Shown piece after piece: positions 36,027 through 45,202 of a stretch of 64,000 nt of DNA; positions within the stretch are counted from its first letter, which is position 1; every line of letters starts with the position of its first letter. The notes under the pieces are model-generated. The model was not told the DNA's origin. It did no database searches and worked only from the letters and a program-made list of their open reading frames with translations. The stretch spans positions 1-64,000 of the forward strand of contig JAWXCP010000059.1 of the NCBI GenBank assembly GCA_034408685.1. Reading direction: 5' to 3'. Origin of the DNA: JANXVY01 sp034408685. GTDB taxonomy: Bacteria; Pseudomonadota; Alphaproteobacteria; Rhizobiales; Hyphomicrobiaceae. Position numbers and translations under genes: made by a program.

Positions 36027-37019
36027 TCAGTACTTGAAGTTGATCATCTTGTTCATCACGAAAATTCCCATCGCCATCATGACGATGCCGATACCGACTA
36101 AGAAATTGCCCGTGGTCGTGTCCCATAAAGGCCGTAGATAGTTAGGCGTCGAGATATGGACCATGAGGACGACGCCAGGTGGCAGACATCCAAGCACCGC
36201 AGCAGATGCGAGTGCTTCTGCTGACAGCGCTTTGACCTTGAGCTTGAGCGAGTTTCTATCTCTCAGAACCTGAGACAGGTTGCCGAGAGCTTCGGAGAGG
36301 TTACCGCCCGAAGCCTGCTGGATCGAAATCACAATCGACAAAAACTTGACTTCAGGCAGTGGCATCCGAACGACCAGTCGATCGAGCGCATCGCTAAGGG
36401 TAACACCGACGCGCTGCTGATCGACGACTTCGCGAATTTCACTAGCGATCGGCTCTGGGCTCTCTCGCGCAATGATGCCGAGACATTCATTCAGCGGCAG
36501 GCCTGTCTTGATGCCGCGGACGACAACGTCGAGTGCGTTGGCGAGGTTCGCAAGAAATTTCTTCTGCCGCTTTTTGACCATGTAGTTCAGGCCCCAGTTG
36601 GGCAACCCGAGCCCACCAGCGAATCCTGCGACAATCGAAAGCGGCAGCGCCAAAGTAGCCACCGAAATCGGCAACGAGATGTAGACAGCGAATGCGCAAA
36701 CAACAGCGCATACGGCACTGAATATCCAGAAATGGACCGGCTCTGCGTCGAAGCCGGCCTGTTCCAATCGTGCCCGAAGCGTCTTTTTTTCGGTTTTCTT
36801 TTTGCGGGCGTCTAAGTCCTTTAGCGTCTCAGAAACTGCGCGCTTGCGCGAATTTGTGGCATCAGCTGCGCTGCTGGCAGCAACTTTTTTTGACCGCGAC
36901 GTGGTTGCCGTCTGGATGCGATCGCTCACGTCCTCTCTAGCGAGGCTCGGAGACATAAACATGTAAAGGCCGGTGCAGATGACAAACGATAAAGATGCGA
37001 CCAACAGAACATCAAGCAT
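36027..37019 (-). CDS. tadB: Tad pilus inner-membrane platform protein TadB
   Basis: The 330-residue protein carries an N-terminal membrane segment, a basic linker, two further segments and the GspF domain (LANLANALDVVVRGIKTGLP, IIARESPEPIASEIREVVDQ, SIVISIQQASGGNLSEALGN). The start MLDVLLVAS at 37019 overlaps the end of cpaF by 8 bp. It pairs with TadC, whose gene begins 16 bp downstream. Confidence 0.94.
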   Translation of the reverse strand: MLDVLLVASLSFVICTGLYMFMSPSLAREDVSDRIQTATTSRSKKVAASSAADATNSRKRAVSETLKDLDARKKKTEKKTLRARLEQAGFDAEPVHFWIFSAVCAVVCAFAVYISLPISVATLALPLSIVAGFAGGLGLPNWGLNYMVKKRQKKFLANLANALDVVVRGIKTGLPLNECLGIIARESPEPIASEIREVVDQQRVGVTLSDALDRLVVRMPLPEVKFLSIVISIQQASGGNLSEALGNLSQVLRDRNSLKLKVKALSAEALASAAVLGCLPPGVVLMVHISTPNYLRPLWDTTTGNFLVGIGIVMMAMGIFVMNKMINFKY

Positions 37020-38493
37020 TTTGCTCTCCGATCGTATTGCCATTGGTGTCGCGGGCTTCGGCAGACGACAGGGCTTCAGCCAAACGTGCGTCTTCCTTGT
37101 AGTATTCAGCACGATCCCAGAAACGAGGCCGGGCAATACCGGTTGACCGATGTCGGCCGATCAATTTGCCATTGGCATCTTCACCCATGATGTCGAACAC
37201 GATGATGTTCTGCAGCGTGATCACGTCGCCTTCCATGCCCACAACTTCGGTCACGTGCGTGACCTTGCGCGAGCCGTCACGCAAGCGTGAGGCCTGAATA
37301 ATGATGTCAACAGATCCCGAAATCATTTCTCGAATTGTCTTGGGTGGCAATGCGAAGCCACCCATCATGATCATGCTTTCAAGACGGCTGATTGCCTCGC
37401 GTGGTGAGTTCGCGTGGAGGGTGCCCATCGAGCCGTCGTGGCCCGTGTTCATCGCCTGCAGCAAATCGAAGGCCTCGGGTCCGCGGACCTCACCGACGAT
37501 GATCCGTTCCGGGCGCATACGCAGGCAATTCTTGATGAGGTCGCGCATCTTCACTTCGCCCTCACCCTCGAGGTTGGGCGGGCGCGTTTCGAGACGCACG
37601 ACATGCGGTTGCTGCAGCTGAAGCTCCGCCGAATCCTCACAGGTAATAATGCGTTCGTCGTGGTCGATCGATGCCGTCATACAATTGAGCAGCGTCGTCT
37701 TGCCCGAACCCGTGCCGCCAGAAATCAGAATATTGCAGCGGACGCGTCCGATGATTTCCAGGATCGTTTTGGTCTGCTGGCTGATCGACCCGAACTTGGC
37801 CAGTTGCTCAAGCCTCAATCGATCCTTCTTGAACTTACGAATAGTCAATACTGGTCCGTCGATCGCGAGCGGTGGTGCAATCACGTTGACGCGCGAGCCG
37901 TCCGGCAAGCGCGCGTCGCAGATCGGGCTTGATTCGTCGACGCGCCGGCCAACCTGGCTGACGATACGCTGACAAATGTTGAGCAGCTGCTGGTTGTCGG
38001 CGAACCGCACGCCGGTCATTTGAACTTTACCGTTGACCTCGATGTAGGTAGTGCTCGCCCCGTTGACCATGATGTCGGCGATGTCGTCGCGTGCAAGCAG
38101 CGGCTCCAATGGCCCATAGCCGAGAACATCGTTGCAGATGTCTTCGAGCAGTTCTTCCTGCTCGGCAATCGACATCACGACGTTTTTAATCTGGATAATT
38201 TCGCTGACAATGTCGCGGATCTCTTCCCGCGCAGCCGCCTGATCGAGCTTTGTCAGCTGTGTTAGGTCGATCGCGTCGATCAGTGCGTTGAACACCGTCG
38301 ATTTAATGTCGTAATATTCTTCGGAATGCCGGCGTTTTTGTTCAGGCATTTCGATGCGCGCTGGCGGTGGCGGTGGCACTGCCGCCGCAGGCGCCCTCTG
38401 TGCAGCGGGGCGGACGGCAGCCGCCGTATTAGCCGCCGGTGCTGGCCCTGCAAGCTTCGGAGCAGTTGGTTCGCCAGTACGCCGACCGAACAT
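37012..38493 (-). CDS. cpaF: Tad pilus assembly ATPase CpaF/TadA
   Basis: The hexameric secretion ATPase that drives Flp pilus assembly. The 493-residue protein has an Ala/Pro-rich N-terminal stretch, the CpaF helical domain, then Walker A ISGGTGSGKTTLLNC, the Asp box RIITCEDSAELQL, Walker B-type MRPERIIVGEVRGPEAFD and the His box GSMGTLHANSPREAISRLE. The ATG at 38493 is preceded by GGAG. 278 bp separate it from cpaE, enough for its own promoter. Confidence 0.96.
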   Translation of the reverse strand: MFGRRTGEPTAPKLAGPAPAANTAAAVRPAAQRAPAAAVPPPPPARIEMPEQKRRHSEEYYDIKSTVFNALIDAIDLTQLTKLDQAAAREEIRDIVSEIIQIKNVVMSIAEQEELLEDICNDVLGYGPLEPLLARDDIADIMVNGASTTYIEVNGKVQMTGVRFADNQQLLNICQRIVSQVGRRVDESSPICDARLPDGSRVNVIAPPLAIDGPVLTIRKFKKDRLRLEQLAKFGSISQQTKTILEIIGRVRCNILISGGTGSGKTTLLNCMTASIDHDERIITCEDSAELQLQQPHVVRLETRPPNLEGEGEVKMRDLIKNCLRMRPERIIVGEVRGPEAFDLLQAMNTGHDGSMGTLHANSPREAISRLESMIMMGGFALPPKTIREMISGSVDIIIQASRLRDGSRKVTHVTEVVGMEGDVITLQNIIVFDIMGEDANGKLIGRHRSTGIARPRFWDRAEYYKEDARLAEALSSAEARDTNGNTIGEQNA

Positions 38494-38771
38494 TGAGTGA
38501 TCTCCATGCTTAACGTCTGGCTGCCGAGCCAGCACAAGGCAGAATGTCCTGCCTTTCTAAATATTTCGGAAATTGATCGACCAAGTGACTGCGAAACGAA
38601 TTTCTTCACCACAAAAGAGACGAGAAGCGCTGCGAGCAGGCTGAAAAGCAGCATTCGACGGGATCATCGCAGTCGCGATTGGCCGGTCGAATGATGCTTT
38701 GGTTTTGATGCCGAAGTAGGCTTATCGTTCTGTCGATCGCCAGGACGTTTTACGTCCGACCGGATCCAGCT
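38494..38771. other. Gap between cpaE and cpaF
   Basis: This 278-bp gap is the largest inside the minus-strand cpa/tad run. It contains a perfect short dyad GGACGTTTTACGTCC (38743-38757) 14 bp before the cpaE end-side flank, which could be a hairpin on either strand or a protein-binding site. I see no coding sequence of good quality. Confidence 0.5.
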
Positions 38772-40067
38772 TTAGCTCCGCTTGAACCTCAATTTCTCGA
38801 AAAGTGGAGCAAGTGCTGATGCGCCGCTGGCCTTCTTCTCCTGCTTCACCTCTCGCCGGTTCGCCACGATATGTGCGATAGACCGGAAATTTTGAGCCGA
38901 ACCTGCCTTTGGATTGAGTTCTTCAATCATGCGCCCGTTGATCGAGGCTTGACCGAAGTTCTCGACGTCGAAATCGATGACGCTGGTCGCTTTCATGCCG
39001 ACATTCTGTTCGAATTCCTTGATGGAAATCTCAGGCCGCTTTGGCATGTTGGCCCGATTGATGATCAAGCGAGGCTCGGCATCGTTCTTCCGCGACAGCT
39101 TGAGCAACTCGATAATATTTTTCGCATTGCGGAGGTTCGCAAGATCCGGCTCGGCCGTGATGACAACCTGGTCCGATTGCATCAGTATCCGCTTGCACCA
39201 GCCCGTCCATGTGTGCGGCAAATCCACCGTGACGAACGGCACGCTTTGGCGAACGACATCGAGGACCATGTCGCACGCGTCAGCGGACAGATCGTATTCG
39301 CGGTCCAACACGACGGGTGCAGCAAAAATCGACAATTGTTCAGAGCATTTCGTCAGCAGCCGATCGAGCAGCATCTCGTCGAGCCGCTCCGGCGAACCGA
39401 GAGCATCTGCGATTCCCTGTACCGGATCTTGATCGAAATCGAGTCCCGTAGTGCCAAACGCGAGATCGAGGTCGGCAATGACGCAATTGGCTCGTAATTG
39501 TTCGGCCAGAACCCAGCTGACGTTGTGGCAGATTGTCGACGACCCCACGCCGCCCTTCGCGCCGATAAACGAAATGACCTGACCGACGGGGTCGCTATCG
39601 GGATTGTTGTAGAGATTTGAGACGGCTTCGATCAACTGAAGCGTGCTCACCGGCGTGACAATGTATTCGCTGACACCGCGCTTCAAGAGTTCGCGATACA
39701 AAAGAACATCATTGCGGTGGCCGACAACCATGACTTTCGTGCCAGCATCACAGCACTCCGCCAGCGCGTCGAGTTCAGCGATCATCTCGCGCGCTGGCAA
39801 CGAACTCTCGATGACGATAAGATTTGGCGTCGGGCTCTCTTGATAATGGGCCACGGCCGCTGTTGCGCCGCCCATATGTATACTGACGTGCGCTTTGCTG
39901 AGGCGGCGATCCTCCGCCGCACCCTGAATCACACTGGCGACCCGCTCCTCTTCGCAGAACGCCTGGATCGAGATTCGCGGAACTGGCCGCGCTCGTTCGC
40001 CGATCGAGAGGTCAACCTCACCACCGGCCTGGTCGGCCGGATCAACTGCAGCTAGGACCTTGTTCAT
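38772..40067 (-). CDS. cpaE: Tad pilus localisation protein CpaE/TadZ
   Basis: CpaE targets the pilus machine to its cellular site. The 431-residue protein has a receiver-like N-terminal domain (IVIESSLPAREMIAELDALA; VMVVGHRNDVLLYRELLKRG; EYIVTPVSTLQLIEAVSNL) and a MinD/ParA-type ATPase domain with the deviant Walker A FIGAKGGVGSSTI, ADLDLAFGTTGLDFD and VTVDLPHTWTGW. The C-terminal tail is Lys-rich. 15 bp from cpaD. Confidence 0.95.
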   Translation of the reverse strand: MNKVLAAVDPADQAGGEVDLSIGERARPVPRISIQAFCEEERVASVIQGAAEDRRLSKAHVSIHMGGATAAVAHYQESPTPNLIVIESSLPAREMIAELDALAECCDAGTKVMVVGHRNDVLLYRELLKRGVSEYIVTPVSTLQLIEAVSNLYNNPDSDPVGQVISFIGAKGGVGSSTICHNVSWVLAEQLRANCVIADLDLAFGTTGLDFDQDPVQGIADALGSPERLDEMLLDRLLTKCSEQLSIFAAPVVLDREYDLSADACDMVLDVVRQSVPFVTVDLPHTWTGWCKRILMQSDQVVITAEPDLANLRNAKNIIELLKLSRKNDAEPRLIINRANMPKRPEISIKEFEQNVGMKATSVIDFDVENFGQASINGRMIEELNPKAGSAQNFRSIAHIVANRREVKQEKKASGASALAPLFEKLRFKRS

Positions 40068-40082
40068 ATCTCGTCAACTTTC

Positions 40083-40817
40083 TCAGCTGCCGCCGCCTTG
40101 TGTCGAAACGCGGCTGTCTTCATTCTTCTGCGATGCGGTACGCTCGCCCTTCTGATACTTGTCCCACACCACATCGCGGCGCTCGTTAGAACGGCCGGTC
40201 ATGGCTCGTGGACCAAGCAAGTCGCCAGGATTCTGGACCATGGCGGCCAAGTTGCGCTGGTTCGCGCATCCCAGGTTCGGCATTGGGAGGTTGTTTGGCT
40301 CCCAAGCCAAGTTCGTCGGCCAGTGCCCGCATTCTGGACCTTCCGCCACGTATCGCATGTACGACACACGCACCGGCGGCTGAGCCTCGCTATCGGCATT
40401 ATAGGCTTCAACGGTTACCGAACTCTCGGCAAAACCATTGTCGATTAATAATGACCTGATTTCCTGTACCGCATGCATGGCTGCGATTTCGTTACCCGAG
40501 CCACTTGGCGCCGCGACAACGAGCTTGCTGTCGCCAGCGTCTCCGGCTCGGAAACGTTGAGCAAAGCCAAGCAGGTCGGCACGAGCCTTAGGCGACAACC
40601 CACTCGAGCCCTTGGCAACGCCGACCGACAGGGTCGAAGGCTTCTGTGACACCAGGATCGGGTGCCGCTCGGCCGGGTTGATCAGGTCGAAGTTCGGATC
40701 GACTTTCGCAAAGTGCTCGTGCGTGCAGCCGATCAGCGAGACCGACAGCAGGGCGGCGGCGAGAGGGCTGAGCCTCCGTGCTGCCTTAACATTCAAAAGT
40801 TCCGTCATGACTGTCAT
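40083..40817 (-). CDS. cpaD: Tad pilus assembly lipoprotein CpaD
   Basis: The 244-residue protein has a signal peptide with lipobox (LSVSLIGCTH, Cys at about 31) and the CpaD features HPILVSQKPSTLSVGVAKGS, FAQRFRAGDAGDSKLVVAAP, NGFAESSVTVEAYNAD and CANQRNLAAMVQNPGDLLGP, the last being the most conserved segment. It likely supports the CpaC secretin in the outer membrane. It sits 15 bp from both neighbours. Confidence 0.94.
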   Translation of the reverse strand: MTVMTELLNVKAARRLSPLAAALLSVSLIGCTHEHFAKVDPNFDLINPAERHPILVSQKPSTLSVGVAKGSSGLSPKARADLLGFAQRFRAGDAGDSKLVVAAPSGSGNEIAAMHAVQEIRSLLIDNGFAESSVTVEAYNADSEAQPPVRVSYMRYVAEGPECGHWPTNLAWEPNNLPMPNLGCANQRNLAAMVQNPGDLLGPRAMTGRSNERRDVVWDKYQKGERTASQKNEDSRVSTQGGGS

Positions 40818-40832
40818 CCTGTCGCGCTGTCG

Positions 40833-42491
40833 TTATTCGACAATAAACCCGTAGTCGCCTTTGAGATCGCCGACCGGGTGGTTGCCACCCTTGCCGTAAA
40901 CCCGGTTGAAGTGTCCGAGCAGGTTCGCCCGCAGATCGCTGGCCTCGGCGAGGCCGTCAGTCGGGAGCGAGAGGTCTTGACGCGCCGTTGGGCGGACCAC
41001 ATAGGGCGTCACGACGATCACGAGTTCGGTCTCTTCCTTGATGAAATCACGAGAGCGAAACAGCGTGCCCAGAACCGGCAAGTCCTTCAGTCCCGGGAAA
41101 CCGTCGATATTCTGACGAACCTTGTCCGAGATCAGGCCGGCCATTGCGAGCGACCCGCCCGAAGGCAGCTCGACGGTCGACTTAGCCTGTCGTTTCTTGA
41201 GCGCAGGGATCGTAAAGCCGCTGATAGACACGGCACCTTCGGTCGTCAGTTCGCTGACCTCGGTTTCGATCTTGAGGCTGATACGTCCCTCCGACATCAC
41301 GATCGGCGTAAAAGCGACGCCGACACCGAATTCCTTGAACGTGACCGAGACGCCGCCCTGCGTATCGACAACCGGGACGGGGAATTCACCACCAGCCAGG
41401 AACTTGGCCGATTCGCCCGAGATCGCCGTGAGGTTCGGTTCGGCCAGAGTGCGGATCAGACCATCCCGCTCGAGGGCGCGCATCGCCTGCGAAATTCGAT
41501 TTCCGCCGCCAAGATCAAATTGGCCCGACGTACCCGAGTTACCGAACGCGGAACTCCCTGCAGGACCGGGATTGTAGTTACACAGGACACCCCCGGTCGC
41601 ACACGTGACCGGCGCGCCAGCCTCAAGACCTTCGGTACCAATTGCAGGGACCGGCAGCAGGCCAAGACCTGCGGCAGCCGTGAGCGGCAGCGAGTTCGAG
41701 GTTAGCAGAGACGTGGCGATACCACCGGCGTTGATCTGCGCACCGACGTTGATGCCGAACTGTTTCAACAGGGTGCGCGACACTTCAGCGACGTGGACGC
41801 GAAGCTGGACCTGTTCTTCGCCTTCGACCTGCAGCAGATTGATCACGGCCCTTTCGACGGTGCCTGCACCGTTCGTGGCCGATCCCGTGCTGGACGCGGC
41901 GCCGCTCGTCGCGCCGTTCGCCCCAGGCGTCGTCGAAACTTGACCCTGGTCGGCAAACGTACCCGACACGCTCTTGGCAAACTCTTTCGCGATATCAGCA
42001 GCGCGCGAACTGTCGATTGGCGTTCGCACCGAACCGGTCAGCACCAGTGCCTTGCCGGCCGTCTCGACGACGACGTTCGAGCCAGGCAAGAACCGGCGAA
42101 GCAGCGTTTCGAGCGCGCTGACATCGGCACCGATCGCGACTTCGAGCGTCAGCACCTGTTGTCCGGTGTTGTCGAAGAAGAACGCATTCGTGGTGCCGGG
42201 TGACTTGGCGATCAGGAAGACCTGGTTCGTCGATTGGACCACCGCATCCATCCGGCTGGGATCGGCGACAAGGACGTCCTTCAGCGGTGTTGGGAACTGC
42301 ACCATCACCGACTTACCGGCGCCGACGCTGATCCGCTTTGTCAAAGGAAACCGCGAATTCGCGGGGATGACGATAACCGAATTATTAACCTCGGCTTTCG
42401 ACTGGACTTTCGGTTCTTTGGCGTGGGCAGCAACCGCGCCGAATAGCGCAAGTAGAGTTGCTGCGAGCGCCCGTAGCGGCGTAATTCGCAT
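40833..42491 (-). CDS. cpaC: Tad pilus outer-membrane secretin CpaC/RcpA
   Basis: The 552-residue secretin forms the outer-membrane pore for the Flp pilus. It has a signal peptide (LAATLLALFGAVAAHAKEPK), the pilus-formation N-terminal domain (FPLTKRISVGAGKSVMVQFP), a BON/secretin-N region (DVSALETLLRRFLPGSNVVV) and a C-terminal secretin domain (QVQLRVHVAEVSRTLLKQFG; LAEPNLTAISGESAKFLAGG; VELPSGGSLAMAGLISDKVR; LPVLGTLFRSRDFIKEETEL). The middle has a Gly/Ala/Ser linker. 42 bp after cpaB. Confidence 0.96.
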   Translation of the reverse strand: MRITPLRALAATLLALFGAVAAHAKEPKVQSKAEVNNSVIVIPANSRFPLTKRISVGAGKSVMVQFPTPLKDVLVADPSRMDAVVQSTNQVFLIAKSPGTTNAFFFDNTGQQVLTLEVAIGADVSALETLLRRFLPGSNVVVETAGKALVLTGSVRTPIDSSRAADIAKEFAKSVSGTFADQGQVSTTPGANGATSGAASSTGSATNGAGTVERAVINLLQVEGEEQVQLRVHVAEVSRTLLKQFGINVGAQINAGGIATSLLTSNSLPLTAAAGLGLLPVPAIGTEGLEAGAPVTCATGGVLCNYNPGPAGSSAFGNSGTSGQFDLGGGNRISQAMRALERDGLIRTLAEPNLTAISGESAKFLAGGEFPVPVVDTQGGVSVTFKEFGVGVAFTPIVMSEGRISLKIETEVSELTTEGAVSISGFTIPALKKRQAKSTVELPSGGSLAMAGLISDKVRQNIDGFPGLKDLPVLGTLFRSRDFIKEETELVIVVTPYVVRPTARQDLSLPTDGLAEASDLRANLLGHFNRVYGKGGNHPVGDLKGDYGFIVE

Positions 42492-42533
42492 GGTCGTTAC
42501 CCTTTTCGACGAAGTCTCGAGAGGAGGTCTATT

Positions 42534-43337
42534 TTAATTGACGCCATACGCACGTGTGGCCTGCCCGTACTTCATAACCCGGATGGAGTTCTTCCGATCC
42601 TTGTTCAGCGACGCTGAACCCTCTGAACTGTCAGACAGCAGGTCGACCATCGGCCGAAGCGTAAGGCTGATTTCGCCAAGCGAATTCGCCAGAGCGAGTT
42701 GCTCGGACTGGGCCGGAGTGAGTTCAAGCGTTGCCGTTTTCGCCCCGACATCGGCTTTCTTACCGTCCTTGACGTCGATTTGCTGCCCGATCGCGAGAAC
42801 CCGAACGTTCCGGTAGAGCGTGTCCGCGACAAAGGTGTTGCCGCCTCCGCCCTTCTGCTGCAATTGCCGGACGAGGATCACGTCGACACGATCATTTGGA
42901 AGGATCATCTGGCCAGCGGCCGTCTCTTCCTTAATCCGGGTCGAAACGGCCCGCATGCCCTTCGGCAGGATCGCGGCGAGAATGCCACCCTGCCCGGCCT
43001 TGACGAGCTTGCCTTTCGTGATCGGTTCGCCGACGAGCAGGGGCGAGCGAACAATCGAATTCTCGACGTCACTCTCGCCACCACCACTTCGCGTAATGAA
43101 GTTTCCTGAAACGGCTTCGGCAGGCCACGATTGCCAGCGGAAATTGGCCCGCGTCGCAATTTGACCCATTCCAATGTCGGTTCCTGCAACGAGAACTTCG
43201 ACTGTATCAATCTTGTTCGGCTCAATGATCTTTTCGGCCTGTTTCGTTCCGCCGCCGATGAACTTCATAAGCACAATCATCAAGAACGCGAACATCGCGA
43301 CGAACATGAGACCAATTCTGAGCTGGCGGCTTTTCAT
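42534..43337 (-). CDS. cpaB: Tad pilus assembly protein CpaB/RcpC
   Basis: The 267-residue protein has one N-terminal membrane segment (LRIGLMFVAMFAFLMIVLM), an SAF domain (VEVLVAGTDIGMGQIATRAN; LLVGEPITKGKLVKAG) and the RcpC domain (LPKGMRAVSTRIKEETAAGQ; LPNDRVDVILVRQ; VLAIGQQIDVKDG; TATLELTPAQSEQLALA). It is a periplasmic partner of the secretin. The ATG at 43337 is chosen over a TTG at 43343. A terminator separates it from cpaA, so it heads its own transcript. Confidence 0.94.
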   Translation of the reverse strand: MKSRQLRIGLMFVAMFAFLMIVLMKFIGGGTKQAEKIIEPNKIDTVEVLVAGTDIGMGQIATRANFRWQSWPAEAVSGNFITRSGGGESDVENSIVRSPLLVGEPITKGKLVKAGQGGILAAILPKGMRAVSTRIKEETAAGQMILPNDRVDVILVRQLQQKGGGGNTFVADTLYRNVRVLAIGQQIDVKDGKKADVGAKTATLELTPAQSEQLALANSLGEISLTLRPMVDLLSDSSEGSASLNKDRKNSIRVMKYGQATRAYGVN

Positions 43338-43464
43338 GGCCAAACGACCCCTATCAATGAAAGCAGTTCTTCTCTCACCAGACTATGACGGACAAATCTC
43401 AATGGCCCGTTAATCGAAGCCCCAGATCGGAACGGAACACTAGCCAAAAATTTTGCCGTCCAGA

Positions 43465-43497
43465 CAAAAAAACAGCGCCGCTCGAAGGCGACGCTGC
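43465..43497 (-). terminator. Intrinsic terminator downstream of cpaA
   Basis: On the minus strand a stem CAGCGTCGC / GCGGCGCTG (one G-T wobble) is followed by seven U residues (A-run 43466-43472 on the plus strand). It lies 31 bp past the cpaA stop and ends the cpaA transcript before cpaB. Confidence 0.93.
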
Positions 43498-43527
43498 TGG
43501 ACGTGTTCATGATCGCCGCGCGGCGGA

Positions 43528-44028
43528 TCAGACGGCAAAAGCCGCAAAGTAGGGCGTCTTGGGATAAAGTAGCAAGGCACCGAGCCCGATCGCCAAACCG
43601 TAGGGGACGCCGATTTCCTTACTGTGGAGGCGCACTAACCAGCCCGGGGCGACAACAAAGCGCGATGGAATGAGCCGGTACAGCAAAACGGCGAGACAAA
43701 GAACACCACCAAACACAGTAACCGCAAGCAGAAACGGCAACAGTTGCTGGGAGCCCATCCACAAGGCCGTTGCCGCGAGCAATTTGGCATCTCCGCCACC
43801 CAGCCATCCACGCGTGAACATCGCAAACCCGATGACCAACACGACAAAACCCGTCAAGAGATGATTGCCGATCGCCTGCAACGGCAGACCCGCCAGTGGA
43901 GCCGACACGAGAAATGCGACGAACAAGGCGACAGAAATTTTATTCGGGATCTTCATCGTCACAACATCGTAAGCTGCGGCAACAGCCATCGCGATTGGAA
44001 ATATCAATAGCAGTAATGTTTCAAGCAT
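43528..44028 (-). CDS. cpaA: Prepilin peptidase CpaA/TadV
   Basis: This 166-residue A24-family aspartyl peptidase cleaves the Flp pilin and TadE/G leader peptides at the inner membrane. Both catalytic aspartates are visible: Asp21 in AAAYDVVTMKIPNK and Asp80 in GWLGGGDAKLLA. It lacks the methylase domain of PilD, as usual for TadV. It lies 103 bp downstream of the flp pilin gene, with a hairpin between them. Confidence 0.94.
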   Translation of the reverse strand: MLETLLLLIFPIAMAVAAAYDVVTMKIPNKISVALFVAFLVSAPLAGLPLQAIGNHLLTGFVVLVIGFAMFTRGWLGGGDAKLLAATALWMGSQQLLPFLLAVTVFGGVLCLAVLLYRLIPSRFVVAPGWLVRLHSKEIGVPYGLAIGLGALLLYPKTPYFAAFAV

Positions 44029-44071
44029 TTCTCACCCCCGTTGGACATGCGATCGCCAGTTAGATATGCAA

Positions 44072-44100
44072 ACGAGAGCGCAGGTTTCCCCGCACTCTCG
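44072..44100 (-). terminator. Hairpin after the flp pilin gene
   Basis: On the minus strand GAGAGTGCGGG and CCTGCGCTCTC pair over 11 positions (two G-T wobbles) with a GNAA-type loop, followed by a short GTTTGC. The U-tract is weak, so it may be a partial terminator or 3' stabiliser that lets the pilin mRNA accumulate above cpaA. Confidence 0.75.
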
Positions 44101-44131
44101 CGCACTTACCGCCGTATCGCGGCGGACTACA

Positions 44132-44305
44132 TCACGGTGCTGCGGTCTTGAGCGTATCGGCGATGGCTTTGAAAATCCGGTCGAGTTCATCACCGATCAG
44201 GGTCGCGCCGGCGATGATGGCGACGGCGATGAGAGCGGCGAGCAGGCCGTACTCGATTGCGGTGGCGCCCGACTCGTCATTCATAAAGCGGTTGAGTGCG
44301 TTCAC
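44132..44305 (-). CDS. Flp/Fap type IVb pilin
   Basis: The 57-residue prepilin has the type IVb leader and processing site: NDESG followed by ATAIEYGLLAALI, with Glu5 and Tyr6 of the mature pilin after the Gly cleavage residue, then a hydrophobic helix and a short polar end. The GTG at 44305 with GGGAGAAT upstream is chosen over a longer frame to 44350. It is the major pilus subunit of this locus, corresponding to Caulobacter pilA. Confidence 0.93.
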   Translation of the reverse strand: MNALNRFMNDESGATAIEYGLLAALIAVAIIAGATLIGDELDRIFKAIADTLKTAAP

Positions 44306-44619
44306 AGGTATTCTCCCAAACTGAGCTACTGATACTTCCCAAAGGTTCACCGGGGGCCATCAGCCAGCCCGTTGAACTGACGATGAAGGTACCCGCCATA
44401 TCTTAACCCGGGGTAAATCCGCTACGTGGACATCGGCCATGGCCACCCTTCGATCGTCATGACCAAGAAAAAAATTGTTCTTTTTCAGTGACTTGATCGA
44501 TTGTCATATGGTTTACCACGGTGCGTGAAGGTGCAATTCCATCTGAATCAGATCAGTCATTCTCGATTTCTTAACTTGCATAACGCCAAGGTACTGAAGA
44601 TTCAGCCAGGAGAACCGTC
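44306..44619. other. Divergent promoter region of flp pilin and the pilus N-domain gene
   Basis: This 314-bp stretch is more A+T-rich than its surroundings (for example 44470-44600) and has no coding sequence of its own. It must carry the promoters for the flp-cpaA side and for the pilus N-domain/TadE side; I could not fix promoter boxes with confidence. Confidence 0.5.
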
Positions 44620-45081
44620 ATGCGGCCCGGACTTTCGCTCGCGATCATGATCGCATTTGGCCTTGTTCAAGGCACAGCTTCAGCACAAGACTTGGTAGTC
44701 AAATACGACCAGTCACAGTTGCTGAGACTGCCAAAGCCAGTCGCCGAGGTCATTATTGGCAACCCCAGCATCGTCGACGTCACGGTGCAGGGCGGCAACT
44801 TGCTCGTCGTCACGGGGAAAACGTTTGGTGTCACCAACGTGATCGCCCTCGATGCCGATCGCAATATCATTCAAGACCAGCGCGTTCAGGTCGAACGCGA
44901 GCGTCATAACGTTGTGCAGCTGCATCGCGGCGCCCAGATTAATAGCTACAGTTGCACGCCAAACTGCGCGCCAATGCTCGCAATTGGTGACGAGTCCAAG
45001 TTCTTCGACCAAGTCTCCAAGCAAAACAAAGACAAGACCAAGTTCTCGGAAGGCGCTGGCGAGAAAGAGGCGGCCCAGTAG
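44620..45081 (+). CDS. Pilus assembly protein, CpaC N-terminal-domain homologue
   Basis: The 153-residue exported protein has a signal peptide (LAIMIAFGLVQGTASAQ) and a pilus-formation N-terminal domain (LVVKYDQSQLLRLPKPVAEV; GNPSIVDVTVQGGNLLVVTG; FGVTNVIALDADRNII) homologous to the N terminus of CpaC, but no secretin domain. A two-Cys loop (SCTPNCAP) follows. Such short proteins are found in rhizobial tad loci; role probably as an accessory to the secretin. AGGAG precedes the ATG. A large hairpin separates it from TadE. Confidence 0.9.
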   Translation: MRPGLSLAIMIAFGLVQGTASAQDLVVKYDQSQLLRLPKPVAEVIIGNPSIVDVTVQGGNLLVVTGKTFGVTNVIALDADRNIIQDQRVQVERERHNVVQLHRGAQINSYSCTPNCAPMLAIGDESKFFDQVSKQNKDKTKFSEGAGEKEAAQ

Positions 45082-45141
45082 GCTGACTGTTTACCGGGCT
45101 TAAACCCTAATAGAAATCATTTAGCTTCCGTGTATAGATTA

Positions 45142-45198
45142 AGCCCCCTCATGCCAGTATCGTCGCGATAATATCGAACTAGCATGAGGGGCTATTTT
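45142..45198 (+). promoter_or_regulatory. Long hairpin with U-tract directly before TadE; occludes its ribosome binding site
   Basis: AGCCCCCTCATGC (45142-45154) pairs with GCATGAGGGGCT (45182-45193) with one bulged C; the 27-base loop holds a second small stem (TATCG/CGATA). ATTTTTG follows, so it can act as an intrinsic terminator. The only purine-rich stretch before the TadE ATG (GAGGGG, 45187-45191 region) lies in the 3' arm, so the same fold would hide the ribosome binding site. Confidence 0.82.
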
Positions 45199-45202
45199 TG
45201 CC

